Program-made: the position numbers and the translations under genes
Origin: Bacteroidota bacterium
GTDB lineage: Bacteria; Bacteroidota; Bacteroidia; Bacteroidales; UBA10428
Assembly: GCA_024640925.1 (NCBI GenBank)
Contig: JAHEEB010000139.1
Coordinates: 1-8,245, forward strand
Direction: 5' to 3'
Length of the DNA stretch: 8,245 nt
In this document: piece after piece, positions 1 through 6,214 of the stretch
Numbering within the stretch: position 1 is the stretch's first letter
Layout: each line of letters opens with the position of its first letter
Notes under the pieces: generated by a model
What the model was told of the DNA's origin: nothing
What the model saw: only the letters and a program-made list of their open reading frames with translations
The model's database searches: none

Positions 1-1
1 A

Positions 2-463
2 CCTGCTCCTGCTAAATTAGGGTTGGCCGGTGGACCGCTTATAATAGCGCTTATTCTTGGACATAAGGGACGTATTGGAAAATTCGATTTCTACATGACA
101 CCGAGTGCCAACCTATACATCAGGGAATTAGGCATTGTTTTGTTTCTTGCTTGTGTCGGACTTGGTTCAGGCAAAAATTTTTGGGAAACAATAGTTAATG
201 GTGGTTATATGTGGATGTTGTATGGTGCCATAATTACCTTTTTTCCTCTTTTGGTTGTTGGAATAATTGCGCGTTTCCTTCATTTAAACTACCTGACTAT
301 TTGTGGTGTATTAGCCGGAGCAATGACCGATCCACCAGCATTGGAATTTGCCAACTCAATAGCTCCGGTTCAGGCTCAGGCAACAGCCTATGCCACTGTA
401 TATCCCTTTACTATGTTCCTGCGAATTTTGCTGGCACAAATATTGGTTTTGATTCTTATATGA
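2..463 (+). CDS. YidE/YbjL/AspT-family transporter, C-terminal part (5' end outside window)
   Basis: This is the last 153 residues of an inner-membrane transporter; the reading frame is open from base 2 and the start lies upstream. Family members are about 550 residues long, with two membrane halves separated by TrkA-C (RCK_C) domains, so this is the second membrane half. The sequence opens with [16 protein letters not shown], a motif of the AspT/YidE membrane domain. It carries the [13 protein letters not shown] segment and the [16 protein letters not shown] tail, which closely resemble the C-terminus of E. coli YidE as I remember it. About five hydrophobic segments are visible. AspT exchanges aspartate for alanine, but the substrate of the YidE/YbjL branch is not established, so none is assigned. 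The TTG at 23 is an internal Leu codon, not a start. The next plus-strand feature is a REP-like repeat 17 bp after the stop; there is no typical terminator. Confidence 0.88.
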   Translation, partial: PAPAKLGLAGGPLIIALILGHKGRIGKFDFYMTPSANLYIRELGIVLFLACVGLGSGKNFWETIVNGGYMWMLYGAIITFFPLLVVGIIARFLHLNYLTICGVLAGAMTDPPALEFANSIAPVQAQATAYATVYPFTMFLRILLAQILVLILI

Positions 464-480
464 AACATATTTTCATCAGG

Positions 481-506
481 ACCGCCTTTTAAGGCAGAGT
501 TAGTCA
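481..506 (+). repeat. REP-like hairpin repeat, copy 1
   Basis: This 26-bp unit reads ACCGCCTTTTAAGGCAGAG and then TTAGTCA. It matches the unit at 727-752 except at a few positions in the hairpin. GCCTT and AAGGC pair around a TT loop, followed by the conserved tail GAGTTAGTCA. A third copy, inverted, is at 617-642. A short GC hairpin beside a conserved tail, repeated in mixed orientation between genes, is the form of REP sequences mobilised by IS200-like REP transposases (RAYTs). No such transposase is in this window. Lying 17 bp after the transporter stop, the hairpin may also protect or end that mRNA, but it has no following T-run. Confidence 0.7.
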
Positions 507-616
507 AGATTCTCTACGAAAAGGAAAAACCGGAAAATGAATGTTTTGTTAAAAAAAACTGATGATACAACTATCCGAGAACTATAATTCCCTTCAGTAT
601 AACAGTACCGGACTTT

Positions 617-752
617 TGACTAACTCCGTCCTTCAGGGCGTAGATTGTGGCTATCTCTTAGGGGCTTTAGCCCTGAAATAAACCAAGAATTGCATGGCTA
701 AAGACAGTTGTATATTCTGTCTGATCACCGCCTTAAAAGGCGGAGTTAGTCA
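617..752. repeat. 136-bp MITE/BIME-like element bounded by inverted REP-like repeats
   Basis: The left arm (617-642) and the reverse complement of the right arm (727-752) share TGACTAACTCCG exactly and agree at about 20 of 24 positions from the outer end. Each arm is itself a hairpin: CGTCCT/AGGGCG (one G-U pair as RNA) at about 628-640 and CCGCCTT/AAGGCGG at 728-743. The interior holds GGGCTTTAGCCC (662-673), which folds on itself. Its CTTTAGCC (665-672) could instead pair with GGCTAAAG at 696-703, and AGACAG (702-707) pairs with CTGTCT (717-722). No open reading frame of note lies inside. I see no target-site duplication at its edges. It ends 5 bp from the stop of the minus-strand gene at 758. 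The best reading is a non-autonomous, RAYT-dependent REP pair; a structured RNA is the alternative. Confidence 0.65.
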
Positions 753-757
753 TATGA

Positions 758-1207
758 TCAAAGTTTGAACCCTGGCATATCACATCCGGGCATACCCGAA
801 CCAAGAATATAGCTGCAATTAATCTCAGAACTTATCCCGCTTCCAATGAAGTAACGATATAATAGCACTGACTTCCCATCAATTTTCCGGATTTTAAAAT
901 CCTGAGCATAGCCACCACCCCAACCGTTGCCTAATAAAACCAGCTTATTATTCTCTACCATAACTGTGTAACCTGCTGCATAGTCAGCGAATGTATAAAC
1001 CTTATATGGAATGCCTGTTTTCTTTATTTCTGTTAAATAAATGTTTTCTGTCTTGATTGCCCGGTCGGCAATTTCCTTTCCAAGCGCACCCGACTTTATT
1101 GCATATTCCACATCGTGAATAGTATTCAAGGGAAAATCAACTGTATCATTTGCATAACTTACCGTCATTTGTAAAAAATAAGCCAATATTAATATCTTAT
1201 GTTTCAT
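758..1207 (-). CDS. Small exported protein of unknown function (149 aa)
   Basis: I do not recognise a family. Residues 1-19 form a signal peptide: Lys/His-rich start, hydrophobic core ILILAYFLQMTV, and an SYA-ND cleavage site. There is no lipobox Cys, so the mature protein of about 130 residues should be periplasmic or secreted. It has mixed beta/helix character, a glycine-rich GNGWGGGYAQD segment at about 93-103, and two cysteines near the end (C131, C142) that could form a disulfide. The ATG at 1207 gives the signal peptide directly, so the start is well supported. It is a single gene, divergent from the gene at 1325 across a 117-bp gap, and its 3' end abuts the REP element, whose hairpin may serve as its transcript end. 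It lacks T9SS sorting or lipoprotein features. The exported-protein call is strong; function is unknown. Confidence 0.75.
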   Translation of the reverse strand: MKHKILILAYFLQMTVSYANDTVDFPLNTIHDVEYAIKSGALGKEIADRAIKTENIYLTEIKKTGIPYKVYTFADYAAGYTVMVENNKLVLLGNGWGGGYAQDFKIRKIDGKSVLLYRYFIGSGISSEINCSYILGSGMPGCDMPGFKL

Positions 1208-1214
1208 TAATTTT

Positions 1215-1232
1215 GTATGAATGATATCATAC
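1215..1232. promoter_or_regulatory. Palindromic candidate operator upstream of the exported-protein gene
   Basis: GTATGA (1215-1220) and TCATAC (1227-1232) are inverted arms 6 bp apart, and the 10-bp palindrome ATGATATCAT (1221-1230) sits between and across them. The site lies 8 bp upstream of the ATG at 1207, about where the transcript of that gene would begin. This position suits a repressor. AT-rich palindromes of this size also occur by chance, so the call is tentative. Confidence 0.25.
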
Positions 1233-1235
1233 TTT

Positions 1236-1243
1236 CAAAGTAA
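1236..1243 (-). promoter_or_regulatory. Possible -7 promoter element for the exported-protein gene
   Basis: Read on the minus strand this is TTACTTTG, which matches 5 of 6 fixed positions of the Bacteroidota -7 box TAnnTTTG. It lies 28 bp before the ATG at 1207. No TTTG-like -33 element is found at the expected distance, so support is partial. Confidence 0.35.
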
Positions 1244-1324
1244 CATAAAAAGATAGTATTCATTCATTAATTATTCAAAATAAAAGTTACTTTATCTCAT
1301 TCATCAAATAAAAATAAAACCACT

Positions 1325-1939
1325 ATGCCGAACTTTACTCTCGAATACAAAGGCTTCGAATCGCAAAAAGAAGATATTGGTCTCGATATAATCTTTTTTG
1401 AATGCACCGTACATCCTGACGATGAAAATGAAGTTTCTTTTCCTGTTAGTATTCCACTGAGTATAGTTGAAGAACAAATCGAAGAAACAATACCTTCGGG
1501 TTCATCCATACTGAAGAAGATAAAAAAAGGCATTCCCGGATGGGGACCACAGGAGTCGCAAATAGCTCGTGAAATTGAAGAATGTGGCATCGATCTGCCC
1601 GCAATTGTTATTCAAACCATAGAAGCAAGAATCGACCTGGAACAGGAGGCCAAACGTTGGAACATTCTTCGCTCAGAATCTCCAGAACAGACTGAACAGA
1701 TATTGGATGATATGGAAGATTCCGTCAACGAAGCAAAAACAGAGAACGAAAATTACTTTTTACTTTGTTCGCAACTTGAAAAAGTTATTACAAAAGAGGT
1801 TGTGAGACTATTCCCGGTAATAATTAATTCTTCGTCGGAAAATATCATAAAACTTAAGGATATTCTGGTAGATCATATTCCAGGTTTGGCCGCAAATCTG
1901 ACCGATTTAATTAGTGAGGCAAACGCAAGTGAAAATTAA
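1325..1939 (+). CDS. Acidic cytosolic protein of unknown function (204 aa)
   Basis: I do not recognise a family. There is no signal peptide or membrane segment, so the product should be cytosolic. The protein is rich in Glu/Asp. Residues 1-50 look like beta strands (MPNFTLEYKG; DIIFFECTVHP; EVSFPVSIPLS). Then comes a short basic and glycine stretch, ILKKIKKGIPGWGP (62-75), which stands out in an otherwise acidic chain. From about 77 to the end it looks helical, with heptad-like acidic segments (EARIDLEQEAKRW, EQTEQILDDMEDSVNEAKTE). Three Cys (C27, C87, C148) show no metal-binding spacing. The ATG is preceded by a noncoding AT-rich leader with only a poor promoter match (TACTTTA at 1288-1294). 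The stop overlaps the stop of the convergent ATPase gene by 4 bp. The antisense open frame here is judged a shadow because this one has a sensible composition and extends further. Confidence 0.7.
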   Translation: MPNFTLEYKGFESQKEDIGLDIIFFECTVHPDDENEVSFPVSIPLSIVEEQIEETIPSGSSILKKIKKGIPGWGPQESQIAREIEECGIDLPAIVIQTIEARIDLEQEAKRWNILRSESPEQTEQILDDMEDSVNEAKTENENYFLLCSQLEKVITKEVVRLFPVIINSSSENIIKLKDILVDHIPGLAANLTDLISEANASEN

Positions 1940-3393
1940 CCCAATTCCATCACCCGATCAACACATTTGGGTATCTCTTCCCTGTTGTGAGTTACAAAGA
2001 TGAGTGTTTTTCCGGGTTGCAGGCAATAAGCCTCCACAATTTGTATGCATTTTTTTCGGTTAACAACATCGAGTCCGTGAAAAGGTTCGTCAAGTATGAG
2101 CAACTCAGGATTCTTAACCAGCGAGCGGGCAAAAAGCACCAATCGTTGTTCACCCGATGAAATTCTCATAAATGATCGTTCAGCAATATGAATGATTGAC
2201 AGTTGCTCCATTAAATATCTGGCAATACGCGACTGTTCTTCTGTGCAGGTTCGAAAAAGTCCGATACTGTCGAAAAAGCCTGATTCTACAATGGCAAGAC
2301 AGTTAGCTTGCTGCCTGTAATACAGGTGCATTTCGGATGAAGTAAACCCGATTCGTTTTTTAATATCCCATATGCTTTCTCCCGATCCTCGTCTGCAATC
2401 GAACAGGCTCAGATTTTTGGAATATGCCTGGGGGTTATCGGCAAATATATAACTAAGAAGAGTTGATTTCCCCGAACCATTTGGTCCCAGCAATGCCCAT
2501 TTCTCGCCTCTTTTAATCGACCAGTTAATGCCTTTGCAAATTATCTGTTCACCATATGAAATCTCTATATCTCTCATTTTAACGACCTCATTATACTCAT
2601 CATTGCAAACCGGGGGAATATACTTCCAGTCGATTACAGATTGGAAGAACATTTCTTTTGTTGGCTGAAACATATTGAAAAGCTTTGTTTCGATCTTTGA
2701 AATAACTTCACAATTATTCATTTCAAGGATATGCGTTGTACAAACAGGTATTTCATCTGCTGAGGGGACAAGAAAAAGCAACTGAAAACCGCAATTGTTT
2801 AACTGTATGAAAATTTTCTCGAGCGATTTATGCGAAGCTGCATCAAGTCCAATAAAGGGATTGTCGAAAATAAGCATCCGGGGATTTTCCAGCAGAATTT
2901 TTGAGATTACCAGTTTGCGGAGTTCTCCGCTCGACAGTTGAATTAGTCGCCGGTCCATCAATTTTTTTATATTGAATATGTCGTAAACCTGGCGAATTGT
3001 TTCGGAGTCTGTGTCATTGGGATGAAAGAGGTCGGAAACAAAAGGAGCTGAATCTAGCTCTGAATTGTTAAAACGCTGCTGATAGTACATTTCGCGATAA
3101 TCGGCCATTGAATAAGCCGCTTCGAAACTTACAATTCGTATGTGTCTGTTAAGGTTCAGGAGTTCTTTCTCTCTTCTGGCCGTTTCAAATTCATCCAGAA
3201 AGTTGTATTCAATTTGTCCTTCTTCAATGTAATACCGCCCGCAGAGAACCTGCGAAAGAATCGATTTACCGCTTCCATTAGGACCAATAACCGACCATAC
3301 CTCACCTCTGTTTATTTGCCAGTCGATTGGTTTAACAAAAGAAGAATTTGGAATTCGGGGAAGAATGGTGCGAAGTGTTATGAATGAAGACAT
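1936..3393 (-). CDS. modF: ModF/PhrA-family protein with two ABC ATPase domains
   Basis: This 485-residue protein has two fused ABC ATPase domains and no membrane segment. Domain 1 has Walker A GPNGSGKS (37-44), signature LSSGE (153-157) and Walker B MLIFDN (173-178). Domain 2 has Walker A GPNGSGKS (303-310), signature ISSGE (411-415), Walker B LLILDE (431-436) and switch His469. Length, layout and the segments LMDRRLIQLSSGELRK and RRGSGESIWDIKKRIGF match E. coli ModF (PhrA, about 490 aa). ModF is named for its place in the molybdate locus and once linked to photorepair; its role is unclear, and no modABC or molybdenum gene is nearby here. In domain 1 the catalytic Glu is Asn178 and the switch-His position is Pro210, so that site should bind but scarcely hydrolyse ATP. 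The ATG at 3393 is chosen because an upstream TTG at 3426 lies within the promoter -7 box and its 11 extra residues do not fit the family's MSS start. Confidence 0.88.
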   Translation of the reverse strand: MSSFITLRTILPRIPNSSFVKPIDWQINRGEVWSVIGPNGSGKSILSQVLCGRYYIEEGQIEYNFLDEFETARREKELLNLNRHIRIVSFEAAYSMADYREMYYQQRFNNSELDSAPFVSDLFHPNDTDSETIRQVYDIFNIKKLMDRRLIQLSSGELRKLVISKILLENPRMLIFDNPFIGLDAASHKSLEKIFIQLNNCGFQLLFLVPSADEIPVCTTHILEMNNCEVISKIETKLFNMFQPTKEMFFQSVIDWKYIPPVCNDEYNEVVKMRDIEISYGEQIICKGINWSIKRGEKWALLGPNGSGKSTLLSYIFADNPQAYSKNLSLFDCRRGSGESIWDIKKRIGFTSSEMHLYYRQQANCLAIVESGFFDSIGLFRTCTEEQSRIARYLMEQLSIIHIAERSFMRISSGEQRLVLFARSLVKNPELLILDEPFHGLDVVNRKKCIQIVEAYCLQPGKTLIFVTHNREEIPKCVDRVMELG

Positions 3394-3423
3394 ATGAATT
3401 ATTTGAAAACAGTTTCTTAGCAG

Positions 3424-3431
3424 CAAAAGTA
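3424..3431 (-). promoter_or_regulatory. -7 promoter element of the ModF-like gene
   Basis: The minus strand reads TACTTTTG followed by C, a full match to the Bacteroidota -7 box TAnnTTTG. It lies 30 bp before the ATG at 3393, giving a leader of about 25 bases. A -33 TTTG at 19-20 bp spacing is not evident. The site argues against any start upstream of 3393. Confidence 0.5.
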
Positions 3432-3485
3432 GCGATATTTGATAAGTTTAAAAGTTTGAAGTTTGAAATTCAAAAGGTCATAAAT

Positions 3486-3518
3486 AAAAAAAATGCCACA
3501 CTTGTATGAAGTATGGCA
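3486..3518 (-). terminator. Intrinsic terminator of the VIT-VWA gene
   Basis: On the minus strand, TGCCATACTT and AAGTGTGGCA form a 10-bp stem (one G-U pair) around a CATAC loop, directly followed by eight T residues. It begins 21 bp after the stop of the VIT-VWA gene and lies upstream of the ModF-like promoter, so it should separate the two same-strand units. This is the clearest terminator in the window. Confidence 0.88.
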
Positions 3519-3539
3519 CTCTATTGAGTTGTTTTAGGG

Positions 3540-5780
3540 TTATTGAATAGTAATTAATACAGACTGTTTTCTTTCTGAATTGATTGTTAATGAAACAAAA
3601 TAATTACCACTATTCAATAAGTTAAAATCATTCTTTACCCTGAGGAAAAGTGTATGGCGTCCTTCAGTCAAATTGCTGATATCAATCTCCCCGACTATTC
3701 GTCCATTCAAATCAATAACTTGAATGCTTTTAGTCTGTTCTGATTCTTCATTGTTGATGTAAACCGAGACAGCAAACAGATCGACAACCGGATTCGGATA
3801 TACCTGGATAATCTTTTGTTTTGAATCCTTCCCAGATTTATCGTATTCCAATGTTGAAAACGCAGATGCATAACCCATAGCATTATCAGTTACTCCTTCA
3901 GGCATTGGTAATGGCTGGTTGACAGTTTCTGAACTACAAGTATCGCATCGGACAATAGAGTCGACAACAATAAATGAGGTATACGAAGTAAGAAGATTGT
4001 ATTTTATACCAAGAGAAGTTATCTCCTCAATAATAGCCGAGTCTACCGGATAACTAATGTTTGAGTAATCGTCGAGTAGTTGTATCCGCTTGCGTGCCCA
4101 TAAATACATTAAAGCCTTATTCTCTTCTTTTGCCTTATAATTATTTAGTTCAAGTGAGCCTAAATAATTGCCACTACCCGAAACACCAGTAATATTAATC
4201 TTTCCACCTAATGAACCGTTGTATTTTCCATAAAGAATAACAGGTCGTTCAGCAAAGATATCGGGTATATTTACAGGTTCAACATCATAGGCTTCAAAAT
4301 TCTCAAAGGCAGCATTAATATTAATAAGTACCGGGGCATCGATGTAAGTCTTAAACAAGTCCGCTTTTTCCTGAGCTTCAGCTTCGGTTGTGGCAATAAA
4401 TGGTTCTCCCTGTCCCACATGCGCCATGCCTTCTATTATATATCGGTTTACAGAACTGCCAATACCAAATGTAAAGAAATTAGCTTCACTTAAGTTGTCC
4501 CTGATCAAATCAAAAGCTTCGCGTTCTACATCAACATAACCATCTGTCATTATAAGGAAAATACGGGAAAAATCAGCCGTTCCCTCCAGAGACAAAGCCC
4601 TAATCAGTCCCGGGAGCAACTCGGTGCCTCCACTGCCACTTTGATTTTCTATGGCTTCAATTGCGGCACTTATGTTTGCTGTAGTTGCATCAACCGATAC
4701 CGGGCTGAAGAGATAGTTATCACCTGCAAAAAACAGGATATTAAACCGGTCAGTAGCCTTTAAACTACCTAGTACCTCAGCCATTAACCTTTTCGAAATG
4801 GAGATTGGAAAACCAGACATTGAGCCAGAAACATCCATAATAAACACATATTCACGAGGTGGAATATCACTTGCTTCGGGATGTTGAGGTGGTTGCATCA
4901 TAGCCAGGAAAAAGTTCTCTTTTTCACCCTTATAAGCAAGCAATCCGGTTTGAATGGAGTTCCCCGATAAGCTGTACTCCAAAATAAAATCTTTATTTCC
5001 CTTTATATCTGTGCTATCATCGGGAATAACTGATACTTCTTCTTCGGAATTAAAGACAATAGGAATATCCGGGTTTGAGATACAGGTAACCTCACTTACT
5101 GGCATACCAGCATTTATTTTAACCTGGATATGAAAATCATAGAGAGGATCTTCATTTTCGTGTTGATATGGGCCCTCAGTCCATTCACTCCCTCCATTAC
5201 CGGTATACCTTGGTCCAACTACAGTGGGATAAACAAATTCATAAACCGATTCCGTTGGGACAAGCAACTCTGTATATCGCATTTCAATTTCAATAGTATC
5301 GCCAGGGAGAATATTAGCAACACTCATCTGAAAAACATTCGCAGTCATCTGTTCAAGTAACGTTGCTGTATTTCCATTTGCAAGGGCACTGTCGTATATC
5401 TGCTGTGCTTGTTTTCGTTCAACGACATCTGCTATCATTAAACGATTTCCGATTCGCATATGCAAATAATAAACAGCCGCACGAGTCGAGGCCGGAAAAA
5501 CATATTTTGCTTCAATAGCACGTGTACCTTCATTCGTATAAACCTGCTTAATGGTAACATCGGCAATAACACCGGCTATAATAACATCGGCACTGCTCAG
5601 TTTAAGAGGCAGTGCATCAATTGATGTATCACTGTTTGGAATATAAAAGCGAGGTGAATAGGTTCGATCTTCAACTGTATCTTCCTGTGCTGCCAATTCA
5701 ACAAATGGCAGAAAAAAGAATACTATAATCAGAAGATTTTTTAGGTCAAAACAGCCTGGTTGAGTATAAAATCTCTTCAT
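3540..5780 (-). CDS. Secreted VIT and VWA domain protein with T9SS type A sorting domain (746 aa)
   Basis: Residues 1-32 are a signal peptide (hydrophobic core LLIIVFFFLPFV, AAQ cleavage). A VIT (vault/inter-alpha-trypsin) domain spans about 45-175, with FPASTRAAVYYLHMRIGNR and the helix VVERKQAQQIYDSA. The VWA domain spans about 308-480 and has a complete metal-binding MIDAS: DVSGS (D316, S318, S320), T386 in SGGTEL, and D413 in MTDG. A beta-rich region and the helix KALMYLWARKRIQLLDDY (556-573) follow, as in related VIT-VWA proteins. C612 and C615 form a CxxC in the linker. The last 90 residues, from VYPNP (660) to VLITIQ, are a T9SS type A (por secretion) sorting domain, so the protein should cross the outer membrane by type IX secretion. 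The role is probably metal-dependent adhesion or protein binding; the ligand is unknown. An upstream in-frame ATG at 5834 would add 18 residues before the signal peptide, so 5780 is preferred. The gene appears monocistronic. Confidence 0.92.
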   Translation of the reverse strand: MKRFYTQPGCFDLKNLLIIVFFFLPFVELAAQEDTVEDRTYSPRFYIPNSDTSIDALPLKLSSADVIIAGVIADVTIKQVYTNEGTRAIEAKYVFPASTRAAVYYLHMRIGNRLMIADVVERKQAQQIYDSALANGNTATLLEQMTANVFQMSVANILPGDTIEIEMRYTELLVPTESVYEFVYPTVVGPRYTGNGGSEWTEGPYQHENEDPLYDFHIQVKINAGMPVSEVTCISNPDIPIVFNSEEEVSVIPDDSTDIKGNKDFILEYSLSGNSIQTGLLAYKGEKENFFLAMMQPPQHPEASDIPPREYVFIMDVSGSMSGFPISISKRLMAEVLGSLKATDRFNILFFAGDNYLFSPVSVDATTANISAAIEAIENQSGSGGTELLPGLIRALSLEGTADFSRIFLIMTDGYVDVEREAFDLIRDNLSEANFFTFGIGSSVNRYIIEGMAHVGQGEPFIATTEAEAQEKADLFKTYIDAPVLININAAFENFEAYDVEPVNIPDIFAERPVILYGKYNGSLGGKINITGVSGSGNYLGSLELNNYKAKEENKALMYLWARKRIQLLDDYSNISYPVDSAIIEEITSLGIKYNLLTSYTSFIVVDSIVRCDTCSSETVNQPLPMPEGVTDNAMGYASAFSTLEYDKSGKDSKQKIIQVYPNPVVDLFAVSVYINNEESEQTKSIQVIDLNGRIVGEIDISNLTEGRHTLFLRVKNDFNLLNSGNYFVSLTINSERKQSVLITIQ

Positions 5781-5789
5781 AAGGTTGTG

Positions 5790-5869
5790 GTTTAAGTTAA
5801 CAATCAAGGATTTAATTGTTAGATGAATAATCAATCAAAAAGGTTGCTTTTAAAACAATTAACTTAAAC
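5790..5869. repeat. 11-bp inverted repeat upstream of the VIT-VWA gene
   Basis: GTTTAAGTTAA (5790-5800) is inverted exactly as TTAACTTAAAC (5859-5869), 58 bp apart. A second pair, TAACAAT (5798-5804) and ATTGTTA (5815-5821), lies within. The left arm is 9 bp from the start codon of the VIT-VWA gene. They could bind a regulator or shape the leader RNA. The sequence is AT-rich, so chance is not excluded. No promoter of the TAnnTTTG type is clear in this gap. Confidence 0.3.
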
Positions 5870-5898
5870 TACCATTTAGTTACTCGAAAGGCTAATTT

Positions 5899-6183
5899 CT
5901 AATTTTTAACATCTTTCCAGTTCCACCATTTTAATTTTTCAGGATCCTGGAGTGATTTGTCAGTATTTGCATAATACACAGCACACCGAAATACATATAA
6001 TAAACAGCGATCCTGAGTAACACCAGCAAATTTATTTGATAACTGATATAACACTTCGGGATCTTCATTTTTCAAATCAGAAACCTTGTGGATACCAATG
6101 TTCCAAAGATCACTGGCGATGGACTTGCCAACACCGGGTATTTCCATCAATTCCTTAATGGAAATGTTTTTAGCCTTCTGCAT
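5899..6183 (-). CDS. Cdd1/'pathogenicity locus' family helix-hairpin-helix protein
   Basis: This 94-residue cytosolic protein matches the Cdd1 (Pathogenicity locus, PF11731) family along its full length. The helix-hairpin-helix motif IPGVGKSIASDLWNIGI occupies 15-31, then the family's KVSDLKNEDPEVLY (33-46), the segment QDRCLLYVFRCAVYYA (57-72) with C60 and C67, and the closing KLKWWNWKD (83-91). Helix-hairpin-helix motifs bind DNA without sequence specificity, but the function of this family is not established despite its name. It begins 31 bp after the upstream methyltransferase gene on the same strand, so they are probably co-transcribed. The ATG at 6183 gives the usual family length. No terminator with a T-run follows; the 118-bp gap to the VIT-VWA start holds inverted repeats. 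Confidence 0.85.
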   Translation of the reverse strand: MQKAKNISIKELMEIPGVGKSIASDLWNIGIHKVSDLKNEDPEVLYQLSNKFAGVTQDRCLLYVFRCAVYYANTDKSLQDPEKLKWWNWKDVKN

Positions 6184-6214
6184 TAAATCCTTTTATACTT
6201 AGCAAAGTTCCAGA

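Noticed and set aside
23..25. TTG as the start of the first gene
   Set aside because: The frame continues upstream to the window edge with family-matching residues (KLGL before AGGP), so this codon is an internal Leu.
481..752. A CRISPR array
   Set aside because: Only three repeat copies are present, in alternating orientation and with unequal spacers (110 and 84 bp); there are no cas genes.
1297..1590. 97-residue open frame on the minus strand
   Set aside because: It is antisense to the 204-residue plus-strand gene, Ser-rich with no recognisable feature, typical of a shadow of an acidic coding region.
3394..3426. An upstream TTG start that would lengthen the ModF-like protein by 11 residues
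   Set aside because: The TTG lies inside a perfect -7 promoter box, so it would not be transcribed from that promoter, and the internal ATG at 3393 gives the family's usual N-terminus.
5130..5360. Plus-strand open frame of 76 residues, and similar ones at 211-492, 3142-3387 and 6509-6730
   Set aside because: All lie within well-supported genes in other frames or on the other strand and have no independent support.
5781..5834. Longer start for the VIT-VWA protein (18 extra residues)
   Set aside because: It would bury the signal peptide behind an extra segment; the ATG at 5780 starts directly with MKRF and a normal signal peptide.
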